DNA from: DATAVB01 sp040414495
GTDB taxonomy: Bacteria; Actinomycetota; Actinomycetes; Mycobacteriales; QHCD01
Direction of reading: 5' to 3'
NCBI GenBank assembly: GCA_040414495.1
Contig: JBEDUI010000269.1
Span: forward strand, 1-55,673
DNA: 55,673 nt
The translations under genes and the position numbers were made by a program. Positions 26,871 through 34,994 of the stretch are shown in pieces. Under the pieces are notes generated by a model. That model was not told where the DNA came from. It ran no database searches and saw only the letters and a program-made list of their open reading frames with translations. Position 1 is the first letter of the stretch, and the number at the start of each line of letters is the position of its first letter.

Positions 26871-27055
26871 ATCGGTTCGTCGAGGCGCAGGCCCGGCAGG
26901 TCGCGTTGTGGGAACGTTATCTGGCGGCACAACGGCCGTGGCAGCACGAGCCGAGGCCGATGCGGTGGAGTTGGACGCTGCGCGGCTGGCGGCTCTTTGG
27001 CAACGTGCTACCGGAAATCCGGCCGCAATGCGGCCGGCGCAAGGTGGACCGTTAG
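26855..27055 (+). CDS. 66-aa basic hypothetical protein overlapping the yczE-like gene
   Basis: ATG 26855 is preceded by AGAAGGAGG (26836-26844), a strong ribosome site inside the end of the upstream gene, which it overlaps by 16 bp in another frame. The product is rich in Arg and Trp (ALNRFVEAQARQVALWERYL, then MRWSWTLRGWRLFG), with a possible amphipathic N-terminal helix and no transmembrane segment. The function is unknown. The overlap and the ribosome site suggest co-expression with the membrane protein. Confidence 0.65.
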   Translation: MRRALNRFVEAQARQVALWERYLAAQRPWQHEPRPMRWSWTLRGWRLFGNVLPEIRPQCGRRKVDR

Positions 27056-27062
27056 GGAGTCC

Positions 27063-28280
27063 CTAATTGCCGCGACGTGGTCCGGTCTCGGGCGGTAATG
27101 CCTGCAGCCGCGCCATCTCGGCCGGATCCTGCACGTCCATCCAGCGGACCACGTCGATGAACGGAACGCACTGGGTATCCGGCCGCCCACACACCTTGAG
27201 CGCGAAATTGGCCAGCGCCTCGGTGTAGGCGTTGTTGTTCCACTGCTCGAAGTGATTACCGAGAATCAGCGGTGCCCGATTTCCGTGATAGGCCGCGTCG
27301 TACATATTCAGGTACGTCTGAGTGATCTGCTTGCTGTCCTGTTCGGACTTTGCCTTGGATACGTTCGAGGACGCACTTTCCTGGGCGTACCAGAAGTTGT
27401 AGTCCATGGTGATCACCTTGTGGTTGGTGCCGGCCAACGGGAAGTCGGCCATACCCATCTGCCAGATGCCGTCCTTTTTCTGCGGCCAGGCAATTCCGGG
27501 GCGATCCGGACTGGAGTCGAAAACCATATGGTGCGCACGTAATGCCGGAAAGAGCTGGTCGGTATTCCCTTCCAGGCACGGTGTCCGTTCACCGCGAATA
27601 CTGCTGGCCGGCACCTTCAGCGCGGGCAGTCCGGGGATCTTGTCCATCGACGTGTGGTCGCGGAAGACGTGGAAGAACTGGTCGAGATCGCTGGTCCAGT
27701 CCGCGGTCGTCCAGGCAGCCCCACCCGGTGGGTTGTCGGAACAGAAATGCCCCATGAAATGGGTGCCGATTTCATCGCCGTTGGCGTAGGCCTCATTGAG
27801 GTCCTTGATCTCCTGAACGACATCGGCGGGCGAATTCCACGCTCCCAGCGAACTGGTGCCGACGGCGTGATGCGGACCGTGGTAGTAATTCCGGCTCTGA
27901 TCATCGAGCAGATAAAGGCCGGTCAGGAATCCGGTGAAACGCAGTGGGACACGTTTGGCGATCGATTGCCAGAATGCCCATTTCTCGTGCCAGCCGACCC
28001 CGTCGAATGACAACACCACGAACTGTGGCGGCTTTTCGCCCGGCTTCAATTTCTTCGGTGTAAAGTATCCGGCCGGGCCCGCCGGCCGCGGTGTCGGTGA
28101 GGGAGTGGGTTTCACGGTTGGTTTTGCTGGCGTCGTGGCGGCCGGCGGTTGCTTGGTCACCGCCGCCGAAGCGGTCGGAGCCTGCGCCACCCCGTTTCCA
28201 TTGGAGGTCGTACTGCATGCGGCGATCAGCAATGCCACCGCGGTAAGTCCGATCAGCGCTGCCGCGGGTCGTTTGTTCAC
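27063..28280 (-). CDS. polysaccharide-deacetylase-like lipoprotein
   Basis: A 405-aa lipoprotein (lipobox IAAC, mature Cys ~22) with a Thr/Pro/Ala stalk to residue ~70. The domain that follows resembles the NodB carbohydrate esterase 4 fold: QFVVLSFDGVGW supplies the first metal/base Asp and DEIGTHFMGHFC the His-x3-His pair. NodB sequences usually have T(F/Y)DDG, so motif 1 is degenerate (SFDGV). It may act on cell-wall glycans outside the membrane. It carries several Cys that could pair (FCSDN, TPCLEG, VCGRPDTQC). It ends 7 bp from the convergent 66-aa gene. Confidence 0.78.
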   Translation of the reverse strand: MNKRPAAALIGLTAVALLIAACSTTSNGNGVAQAPTASAAVTKQPPAATTPAKPTVKPTPSPTPRPAGPAGYFTPKKLKPGEKPPQFVVLSFDGVGWHEKWAFWQSIAKRVPLRFTGFLTGLYLLDDQSRNYYHGPHHAVGTSSLGAWNSPADVVQEIKDLNEAYANGDEIGTHFMGHFCSDNPPGGAAWTTADWTSDLDQFFHVFRDHTSMDKIPGLPALKVPASSIRGERTPCLEGNTDQLFPALRAHHMVFDSSPDRPGIAWPQKKDGIWQMGMADFPLAGTNHKVITMDYNFWYAQESASSNVSKAKSEQDSKQITQTYLNMYDAAYHGNRAPLILGNHFEQWNNNAYTEALANFALKVCGRPDTQCVPFIDVVRWMDVQDPAEMARLQALPPETGPRRGN

Positions 28281-28613
28281 GGCCTGTTCCCCCAGGGCGG
28301 TCTGGTGTCAATGTCGTCGGCTGTTATCCGGTTCGCGTCCACGGTGGACACGGTGGCTCGTGACTGTTCCGGAGTCAGACCAGGCAACGCCAGCCGCCGC
28401 GACCGATGGTCGCATTGCTGGGACTGACGGCTGGCCGGACACGCCGGTCGGGTCATTTCATGTGATGCGCAGTCCGGCGGTCCGGTTGGCAGAAAATTGG
28501 CACGCGAAAGAAATTCGCTTTGACCCTAGCAAAGGCATTGACAGCAGAACGGGAATTCAGTAGCTGTTCGGATCGAATGCTGGAAAGACCGAATTCGATC
28601 GGGGAGGACCGCC
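28281..28613. other. intergenic stretch between divergent genes
   Basis: 333 bp without a gene, between the deacetylase-like gene (leftward) and the hydrolase gene (rightward). It contains the palindrome GTCCACGGTGGAC at 28337-28349 and a candidate rightward promoter at 28538-28566. Nothing else is recognised. Confidence 0.7.
28538..28566 (+). promoter_or_regulatory. candidate sigma-70 promoter of the hydrolase gene
   Basis: The -35 TTGACA at 28538-28543, a 17-bp spacer and TAGCTG at 28561-28566. The -35 and spacing are ideal; the -10 matches weakly. It lies 48 bp before the GTG start codon. Confidence 0.5.
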
Positions 28614-29528
28614 GTGGACGTGGTCGAGGCGGACGAGTTACGGGCCACGGTGCTGACTCCGTCCGGTGTGGTCAGTTACTTGGACACCGGTGGTGTCGTC
28701 AAGCCGACCGTGTTGTTCGTGCATGGTTTGGGGACGGGTGCGTTGCTGTGGCGCAATCTCATCGAAGAGGTGCGTGGCGACTATCGGTGCGTCGCCGTCG
28801 ACCTGCCCGGACATGGCGGAACACCTTCCTCGCCGGATCAGGATGTGTCGCTGCGTAGATTGGCCGAATGGCTCGAGGAGTTCTGCGCCGCCCTGGGGCT
28901 GACCGATTTCGAGTTGGTGGGAAATGGCACCGGCGGCGCGGTAGCTCAGATCTTCGCCGTCCGCAATCCCGATTTGCTGAACAGCCTGCTGCTGACCAAC
29001 TGCCCGGCGGTGGGCAACCTTCCGCCGCGGGCGTTGCTACCGATGGTGTGGTTGGCGAAGGCCCGGTTGCTGGCACCGATCGCACGGTGGCTGGGTCGCC
29101 GGCCGAAGCGGGCCCGGCGTTGCCTGCTGGGGTACGGGTACGCCGATGAACGGTCGGTGGCGCCCGAGACGGTTCGGGCCTACGTCACTCCGCTGCTTGG
29201 CACGCGGGCCGCGGCACGTAATTTCCAGCGAATGGTCGCGGCCCTGGACTCGACCGATCTGACCGACGTGGCGCCGGCCCTGCTCGCGATGCCGGTGTGG
29301 ACGATGATCATCTGGGGGACCGAGGACTTCTTCTACGAACGCAGTTGGTCGAGCTGGATGGCCGACACGATCCCCAGCGCTATGGAGATCGTCGAAATCC
29401 GCGGTGCTCGGACCTTCCTGGTTGAGGAACACCCGATCGTCCTGGTCCCCTATCTGCGTGAGCACTGGAGAGTGACTCGGTCAGGTCGATCCGCTCGTGC
29501 GCAGACCATTCCGTTCGTTCCGTACTGA
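28614..29528 (+). CDS. alpha/beta-hydrolase-fold protein lacking the usual nucleophile
   Basis: A 304-aa alpha/beta-hydrolase. The oxyanion region is VLFVHGLGTGALLW, and DLPGHGGTPSS follows. At the nucleophile elbow, where the family has G-x-S-x-G or G-N-D-T-G, this protein reads G103-N-G105-T-G107, so the nucleophile position is Gly. The acid (WGTEDFFYE) and His (EEHPIVL) positions remain. It may therefore be a non-catalytic or mechanistically different member. GTG 28614 has GGGGAGGA at 28601-28608. Its last 149 bp overlap the convergent PAP2 gene. Confidence 0.85.
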   Translation: MDVVEADELRATVLTPSGVVSYLDTGGVVKPTVLFVHGLGTGALLWRNLIEEVRGDYRCVAVDLPGHGGTPSSPDQDVSLRRLAEWLEEFCAALGLTDFELVGNGTGGAVAQIFAVRNPDLLNSLLLTNCPAVGNLPPRALLPMVWLAKARLLAPIARWLGRRPKRARRCLLGYGYADERSVAPETVRAYVTPLLGTRAAARNFQRMVAALDSTDLTDVAPALLAMPVWTMIIWGTEDFFYERSWSSWMADTIPSAMEIVEIRGARTFLVEEHPIVLVPYLREHWRVTRSGRSARAQTIPFVPY

Positions 29529-30360
29529 CGTCCTCGCTGGTCAGCACGCCGTCCAAACGGCGCGCCCACCGGCTGGATGCGTAGCTGATCAGATAGCCGA
29601 GGCCGAGCGCGGCCGCGCCGGCCGGCAGGTCCAGTACGTAGTGGTTTCCGGTCGCGACCACGTCCACCGAGGTGAGCACCGGATAGATGAACCAGCCGTA
29701 GCGGACAACGGGGTGCTTGCCCACCCGGAACATCGTTATCGCGCACCACAGCGCGAACGCCAGATGCAGTGAGGGCATCGACGCGAATTGGTCCGCCGCA
29801 TGCTTGGTCGCGCCGCTTTCGTAGCTACCGATCGTGTGGAAACGTGAAACGGTGTCCACAATTCCGGAACCGGGAATGAGTCGCGGCGGCGCGGTCGGAA
29901 AGAACCAGAAAACGGCAAGCCCGATCAACGCCATCAGCACGAACGAACGCCGTTCGGCGCGGTACCGGTCAATGTGCCGGAAAATCAGCCAGAGCAGGAT
30001 GAATATCGGCACCATGAAATGCAGGGCGACATAATAGTAATTCGCCACAACCGCCAATGGTTTGACCCTGGCCAATGCGTGGTTGAGTGCCTCGATGTGC
30101 CAGCCACGTTCGACATTCAGCAGGGCGCGGCCGCGGTCGTAGGCATCATCCGCGTGAAGTGGAACGTCTTTCTGAATGAGCGAATACAGTCCGAAACCGA
30201 GCGTCAGCAGGACGACTTCCTGCCACAGGCGCGGGGGTCGCTGCAGGGCCCTGCGAAAAGTGGCAAGCCACATGACGAAATGGGATGCGGCCGCCGGTGG
30301 CGGCACCGCGGGTGGCGGCTGAACCTGTTGGTCCGGGCCACTCCCAGGACCAGTCAGCAT
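29380..30360 (-). CDS. PAP2-superfamily membrane phosphatase
   Basis: A 326-aa membrane protein of the PAP2_3 / inositol-phosphotransferase-like group. There are six hydrophobic segments. Motifs are SMPSLHLAFALW (PSxH-like) and ATGNHYVLDLPAGAAAL (His-x3-Asp). Expected to dephosphorylate or transfer polar lipid head groups at the membrane. The N-terminus is Pro/Gln-rich. The C-terminal ~50 hydrophilic residues overlap the 3' end of the convergent hydrolase gene, and this tail may be dispensable. ATG at 30358-30360. Confidence 0.85.
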   Translation of the reverse strand: MLTGPGSGPDQQVQPPPAVPPPAAASHFVMWLATFRRALQRPPRLWQEVVLLTLGFGLYSLIQKDVPLHADDAYDRGRALLNVERGWHIEALNHALARVKPLAVVANYYYVALHFMVPIFILLWLIFRHIDRYRAERRSFVLMALIGLAVFWFFPTAPPRLIPGSGIVDTVSRFHTIGSYESGATKHAADQFASMPSLHLAFALWCAITMFRVGKHPVVRYGWFIYPVLTSVDVVATGNHYVLDLPAGAAALGLGYLISYASSRWARRLDGVLTSEDVSTERTEWSAHERIDLTESLSSAHADRGPGRSGVPQPGRSEHRGFRRSP

Positions 30361-30476
30361 GGCCCTCCCCGTCCACGCGAGACGTCATCGTCGTTACCAG
30401 AGTACCGATTGATCACGACATCTCGCCGAACAGCAAATGCGGCACGGAGGTGACAATGCCCATTCCCCAGGTCACA

Positions 30477-30505
30477 TCCGCCGGCCCGGAATGAGGGCCG
30501 GCGGA
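30477..30505 (-). terminator. hairpin downstream of the pirin gene
   Basis: TCCGCCGGCCC and GGGCCGGCGGA form a perfect 11-bp stem with a 7-nt loop, 17 bp beyond the pirin stop codon (30522). There is no U tract, common for actinobacterial terminators. Confidence 0.7.
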
Positions 30506-30521
30506 CCAGTGTTCGCGTCGG

Positions 30522-31508
30522 TCAGTGTTCCACTGAGTCGTCGGTGACGCTGCGGTGTGGCAATACCGGAACTGTGCCCATGCGTCCGGCCTGAAAGTCC
30601 TCGAACGCCTGGATTACCTCTTCACGGGTATTCATCACAAACGGCCCGTATCGGGCGACCGGCTCGCGCAGCGGCATTCCGCCCAGTATCAGGATCTCCC
30701 AGCCACTGGTCGCGGCGACCGGCTGCGAGGCGGCGGCCCGCAGGGTCACCGCGTCCCCGCTGCCGAACACGGCCAGCTGGCCTTCGGTCAGCGGCCGACC
30801 CTCGATGCCGACCTCGCCCCGCCCGGACAGTACGTAGACCAGCGCATTGAACTCACGCGACCAGGGCAGCGACAGCTTGGCGCCGGGAGCGACGGTGGCG
30901 TGCAGGTATGTGATCGGGGTGAACGTGTCGCCCGGTCCCTGGTGCCCGGCCAGTTCGCCGGCGATCACCCGGACCAGTGCGCCACCGTCCGGACTGGACA
31001 GCAGGGTCGCGTCGCGCGCGCCGATGTCCTGATAGCGCGGCGGGGTCCATTTCGCCGCCTGGGGCAGGTTGACCCAGAGCTGGACACCGTGGAAGAGGCC
31101 GCCGCTGGCGACCAGCGTGTCCGGCGGCCGCTCGATGTGCTGCAGACCCGATCCGGCGGTCATCCACTGCGTCGCCCCATCGGTGATCACGCCGCCACCG
31201 CCGGTCGTGTCCTGGTGCTCGAAGGTGCCGTCGATCATGTATGTGACGGTCTCGAACCCGCGGTGCGGATGCCACGGGGTGCCCTTGGCCTCGCCCGGCG
31301 CGTACTCGACCGCGCCCATGTGGTCCAGCAACAGGAACGGATCGGCCAGGGCCAGACCGACTCCGGGAAACGGTCGGCGTACCTCGAAGCCCTCGCCCTC
31401 GAGGTGGCGTTCGGCCGTGACCACCTTGGCCACGCCACGCCAATCGGTGTTGGTCGGCAGCTCGGGCAACCGGGGCAGCGTCAAGGTGTCAGCGGTGATG
31501 GCTGGCAT
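30522..31508 (-). CDS. pirin-family protein
   Basis: A 328-aa bicupin. The N-terminal cupin has the metal-binding signature DPFLLLDHMGAVEYAPGE and WHPHRGFETVTYMIDGTFEHQD, with His and Glu ligands for iron. The C-terminal cupin is less conserved (LVYVLSGRGEVGIEGRPL). Bacterial pirins can act as quercetinases or redox-modulated regulators; the substrate here is unknown. It stands alone, leftward, between the hairpin at 30477 and the SURF1 gene 97 bp upstream. Confidence 0.92.
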   Translation of the reverse strand: MPAITADTLTLPRLPELPTNTDWRGVAKVVTAERHLEGEGFEVRRPFPGVGLALADPFLLLDHMGAVEYAPGEAKGTPWHPHRGFETVTYMIDGTFEHQDTTGGGGVITDGATQWMTAGSGLQHIERPPDTLVASGGLFHGVQLWVNLPQAAKWTPPRYQDIGARDATLLSSPDGGALVRVIAGELAGHQGPGDTFTPITYLHATVAPGAKLSLPWSREFNALVYVLSGRGEVGIEGRPLTEGQLAVFGSGDAVTLRAAASQPVAATSGWEILILGGMPLREPVARYGPFVMNTREEVIQAFEDFQAGRMGTVPVLPHRSVTDDSVEH

Positions 31509-31605
31509 GTCTCCTCCTCAGCTCAGTTACCCGGCCGAACTTGGTTGAGCGTGCAACTATTCCGTACGAATAGTGTGGCCCGCAAGCGTTGGGTGAACAG
31601 GCAGA

Positions 31606-32397
31606 TCAGTGCCGGGTGGTGGCGACCGGCGCGGCGATCTCGCGGACCGGTTGCTCACCGCGCGAGTGCTCGATGCGAGCCAGCAGGAACGGCGCCCCCA
31701 TCGCGATGATCGCGAACAGGAACCACTGACCGACGTACGCCAGGTGCTGCAGCTCGAACGCGCCGCCGGTCGGGTTGGACATGTCCGGGGCCGGGAACGC
31801 CGGCAGCTTCGAGGTCGCGGAGGCCGAGATCAGCTCGGCGTAGCCGCCGTACGTACTCTCCCCGATCTTCTTCTCGATCGAGGGCACGTTCAGCCGGTTG
31901 ATCTGGTCCTTCGGCAACGCGCCGGGACGGCCGAGCGGCTCGCTGGGGTAGATCCGGGCGGTCAGGCTGACCTTGCCGCTGGGGGCGGCGGGGACGTTGG
32001 GCGTGGTGCTCGCGGTCTGGGTCACCGGGACCCAGCCGCGTACCACCAGCAGGGTCGGGCCCTCTTCGGTCTTGAACGGGGTGAGCACCAGCAGAGCCGG
32101 GCTGTCGTTGACCTCGCGGTTGCGTACGAACAGCTGGTGCTGTGGCTCGAACCGCCCGGTCGCGGTGACCCGGCGGAACTGCAGCTTCTTGGTGGCCTGG
32201 GTGTGGGTGGTCAGCAGTTGCCCGACCGCGACCGGATGCTGCCGGTCGTTGGCCCGCAATACGTCGTTGCTGTCGTGTTTCCAGTAATAGCGGTGGATCT
32301 GCCAGACGCCGGCGAGGCAGCAACCGATCGCGACGCCGACCGCGATGATCAGCAGCGCGACGTAGCGGGGCTCGCGCAGCGTTTTCCACACGCTCAT
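31606..32397 (-). CDS. SURF1-family cytochrome oxidase biogenesis protein
   Basis: A 263-aa membrane protein with the SURF1 layout: an N-terminal transmembrane helix (YVALLIIAVGVAIGCCLAGVWQ), an extracytoplasmic domain and a C-terminal helix (HLAYVGQWFLFAIIAMGAPFLL). Core signatures are TGRFEPQHQLFVRNR and LLVVRGWVPV. SURF1 assists heme A insertion in cytochrome c oxidase, so it is functionally linked to the CtaG/PCuAC group in this window though 8 kb away. The C-terminus after residue ~245 is a short hydrophilic tail. Confidence 0.92.
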   Translation of the reverse strand: MSVWKTLREPRYVALLIIAVGVAIGCCLAGVWQIHRYYWKHDSNDVLRANDRQHPVAVGQLLTTHTQATKKLQFRRVTATGRFEPQHQLFVRNREVNDSPALLVLTPFKTEEGPTLLVVRGWVPVTQTASTTPNVPAAPSGKVSLTARIYPSEPLGRPGALPKDQINRLNVPSIEKKIGESTYGGYAELISASATSKLPAFPAPDMSNPTGGAFELQHLAYVGQWFLFAIIAMGAPFLLARIEHSRGEQPVREIAAPVATTRH

Positions 32398-32434
32398 GAC
32401 GGTACGGCGCGAACCTGGGGAAGTCGTCCCGGGG

Positions 32435-33232
32435 TCACGTACTCCGCTGTCGCGCAGCCTCGTACAACGCGATCGACCCGGCCGTGGCGGCGTTGAGCGA
32501 GCTGGCCGACCCGGTGATCGGGATCGCGGTAACTACGTCGCATCCGGCTCGCCAGGCTGCGCTCATCCCAGCCGTCTCGTTGCCGACCACCAGCAGAGTC
32601 GGACCGGTCAGCCCCGCATCGGGCAAGGGAACGGTGCCGCTCTCATCGGTACCGATCACGCGCGCCCGGCCGGCCAACCAGTCCAGTACGGACCGGGGTG
32701 AATCGGCCCGCACGACCGGGATCCCGAACAGCGACCCGGTGCTGGCCCGCACCGCTTTCGGGTCATAGATATCGGCGGCGTGCCCGGTGACCACCACGCC
32801 GTGGGCGCCGAGCGCGTCGGCGGATCGGACCAGCGTGCCGATGTTCCCCGGGCCGACCGGACGGTCGAACACGATGCCGAGGAAGTCCTCCGGCACCGGG
32901 ATCCGGGTCAGCTCGTCCGGGCGCATCCGTACGACGGCGATCAGCTCCGGGGCGTCCTCGGCCTTGTCGCCGAGTTCGCGCATCAACTCCGCACTCAGCT
33001 CGACCTGGTCGCAGTCGGTGGTACGCAGTACGTCGCTCGCCCAGCGGGAGAGTGCGCGGCCGGCCGGATACAGCAGCGTCTCGAATTCCCAGCCGTGCTT
33101 GGCGGCGAGGGTGATCGGCCGGACCCCGTGCACCACAAAAGCGCCGGCGCGATGCCGTTTCGTACGGTTGCCCAGCAGTGCCTGCCACTGTTGGAAACGC
33201 GCATTTCGTGTACTGATCACCGAGATATTCAT
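32435..33232 (-). CDS. TrmH/SpoU-family RNA 2'-O-methyltransferase
   Basis: A 265-aa enzyme that methylates ribose in tRNA or rRNA with S-adenosylmethionine. The N-terminal substrate-binding part (STRNARFQQWQALLGNRTKRHR) precedes the SPOUT knot: VFDRPVGPGNIGTLVRSADALGA (motif 1), LLVVGNETAGMS (motif 2) and ITGSASSLNAATAGSIALYEA (motif 3). The frame is open far upstream, but ATG 33230-33232 begins the conserved sequence and is preferred. The exact RNA target is not predictable. 37 bp separate it from the SURF1 gene. Confidence 0.92.
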   Translation of the reverse strand: MNISVISTRNARFQQWQALLGNRTKRHRAGAFVVHGVRPITLAAKHGWEFETLLYPAGRALSRWASDVLRTTDCDQVELSAELMRELGDKAEDAPELIAVVRMRPDELTRIPVPEDFLGIVFDRPVGPGNIGTLVRSADALGAHGVVVTGHAADIYDPKAVRASTGSLFGIPVVRADSPRSVLDWLAGRARVIGTDESGTVPLPDAGLTGPTLLVVGNETAGMSAAWRAGCDVVTAIPITGSASSLNAATAGSIALYEAARQRST

Positions 33233-33335
33233 GAGCGTGCCAAGCTTATCTGCCGGATAAGGTCGTCTGGACGCGCCGATCCGCGCCACCGAAGATCCAC
33301 GGGACAGACCTAAGCTGTGTGCGTCAGGGCAAATA

Positions 33336-33355
33336 CGTATGCAGCGTTGCGTACG
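33336..33355. promoter_or_regulatory. LacI-type operator overlapping the 5' leader of its own gene
   Basis: CGTATGCAGCGTTGCGTACG is a 20-bp imperfect palindrome (16 of 20 positions symmetric) centred on CG, the hallmark of LacI-family operators. It ends one base before the GGAGG ribosome site of the regulator gene, so binding would block its own transcription. Confidence 0.6.
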
Positions 33356-33368
33356 GGAGGAAGGGTGG

Positions 33369-34412
33369 GTGACGTCGTTGTCGGCCAGGCGCCGGGTGAT
33401 CGTCGGCACCGATACCCGACCCACAATGCGAGATGTCGCGGCCGCGGCCGGGGTCAGCATCAAAACCGTGTCGCGGGCGTTGAACGACGAATCCGGTGTA
33501 CAGCAGGAAACCCGGGCCCGCGTTCATGCCGCGGCCACCGAGTTGGGATTCCGTCGCAATGACATTGCCGCGAGCCTGCGCCGGATCGGCCAGTCGATGG
33601 CCACGATCGGGCTGCTCATCGAAGACGTCAGCAATCCCTTCTACGCCGCGGTGATTCGCGGTGTGGAGGAGGTCGCCCGGGATCACGACTATTTGCTGAT
33701 CGCGGCCAGTTCGGACGAGGACGCGGAGTTGGAGCGGGAGACGCTCTCGGCGTTTCTGTCGCGCCGGGTCGACGGCTTGATCGTGGTGCCAGCGGGCGGC
33801 GACCATTCGTATCTCGCCGCGGACCTGGCCCGGGGCACGACCGTCGTCTTCGCCGACCGGCCGGCGCGCGGGGTGCAGGCCGATGCCGTCGTGGTGGACA
33901 ACGTACGGGGCGCGGCCGAGGGGGTACGTCACCTGATCGCGCACGGGCACCGTCGGGTCGGGTACATCGGCGATCTACCCGACCTCTATACGGCCCGCGA
34001 GCGCTATCGCGGCTACACGAACGCGCTGCGCTCGGCTCGCATCAAGCTGGACCACATGCTGGTCCGTCAGGGCGCGCACGACGTGGAGACCGCGGCCGCG
34101 GCCGCCGCCGAATTGTTCGCGCTATCCGACCCGCCGACCGCCATCTTCGCCGGCAACAACCGCGCCACCATCGGTGTGCTACGGCAATTGCGTCGGCGCG
34201 GTCGTGGGGCCGCGCTGGTCGGGTTCGACGACTTCGAACTGTCCGATGTGCTCGATCCGGCGGTGACCGTGGTGGCCTGTGATGCGCGCGCAGTGGGCCG
34301 GGCCGCGGCGCAGCGGCTGTTCGACCGGTTGGCTGGTGATTCCAGCCCGGCCAATACGATCGTGCTTCCGACTACGTTGACCGCGCGTGGTTCCGGCGAG
34401 CTGTCGCCGTGA
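33369..34412 (+). CDS. LacI-family transcriptional regulator
   Basis: A 347-aa repressor. The helix-turn-helix MRDVAAAAGVSIKTVSRALNDE begins at residue ~20. The periplasmic-binding-protein-like effector domain contains IGLLIEDVSNPFYAAVIRGVEE, FADRPARGVQADAVVVDN, GHRRVGYIGD and ALVGFDDFELSDVLDPAVTVV. The GTG start at 33369 is preferred because GGAGG (33357-33361) lies 7 nt upstream; the frame continues back to 33339. No sugar operon adjoins; the following gene is a Nudix hydrolase 34 bp away. The sugar-kinase group at the window end is a distant possible target. Confidence 0.92.
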   Translation: MTSLSARRRVIVGTDTRPTMRDVAAAAGVSIKTVSRALNDESGVQQETRARVHAAATELGFRRNDIAASLRRIGQSMATIGLLIEDVSNPFYAAVIRGVEEVARDHDYLLIAASSDEDAELERETLSAFLSRRVDGLIVVPAGGDHSYLAADLARGTTVVFADRPARGVQADAVVVDNVRGAAEGVRHLIAHGHRRVGYIGDLPDLYTARERYRGYTNALRSARIKLDHMLVRQGAHDVETAAAAAAELFALSDPPTAIFAGNNRATIGVLRQLRRRGRGAALVGFDDFELSDVLDPAVTVVACDARAVGRAAAQRLFDRLAGDSSPANTIVLPTTLTARGSGELSP

Positions 34413-34446
34413 CGTCCACTGTGGACAATCGAGAGAGGTGAGCACT

Positions 34447-34944
34447 GTGGACGGTGTAGCCGGCCCGCGGCTGCGGCATTCGGCCCGTGGTGTGCTGCTG
34501 GATCCGGCCGACCGGGTGCTGTTGGTGCGCTTTGAGTTACGGAATATCGAGCCGCCGACACTGTGGGCGTGTCCGGGTGGTGGCGTCGAGCCAGGCGAAT
34601 CGGCGATGCAGACGCTGCGTCGGGAATTGGACGAGGAAGTCGGCCTGACGTTGGAGGCCGATCCGCCGCAGGTCTGGCACCGCCGGCTCGTCGGGCCGAA
34701 CCTGGCCCGTGGCTACGACGGTGTGGTCGAGGACTATTTCCTGGTCCGGACGACGGCTTTTGACCCGTGCGGCTCGTTCAGCGACGAGGAATTGTTGGCG
34801 GAAAACGTGTACGAGCTCAAGTGGTGGACGTTGCCCGAACTGGCCCGCGGCGGAACGGCGTTCGCACCCCGGGATCTGGCCGGCGAACTCAAGGCATTGT
34901 TACGGGAAGGGCCACCGGCCGAGCCGGTGCAACTGCACGCCTAG
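34447..34944 (+). CDS. Nudix hydrolase
   Basis: A 165-aa Nudix enzyme that hydrolyses a nucleoside diphosphate linked to another moiety. The Nudix box is complete: GGVEPGESAMQTLRREL followed by DEEVGL, giving G-x5-E-x7-R-E-x2-E-E-x-G. The start is GTG 34447, with GAGAGG 9-14 nt upstream; GTG 34438 is possible. It follows the LacI gene by 34 bp, and the perfect DnaA-like/GTCCAC palindrome lies in that gap (34414-34428). The substrate is unknown. Confidence 0.9.
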   Translation: MDGVAGPRLRHSARGVLLDPADRVLLVRFELRNIEPPTLWACPGGGVEPGESAMQTLRRELDEEVGLTLEADPPQVWHRRLVGPNLARGYDGVVEDYFLVRTTAFDPCGSFSDEELLAENVYELKWWTLPELARGGTAFAPRDLAGELKALLREGPPAEPVQLHA

Positions 34945-34994
34945 GGCCGGTTATCTAATCGTGGGCGCTGCGCGGCAGGCTGACGATGAGAGAG

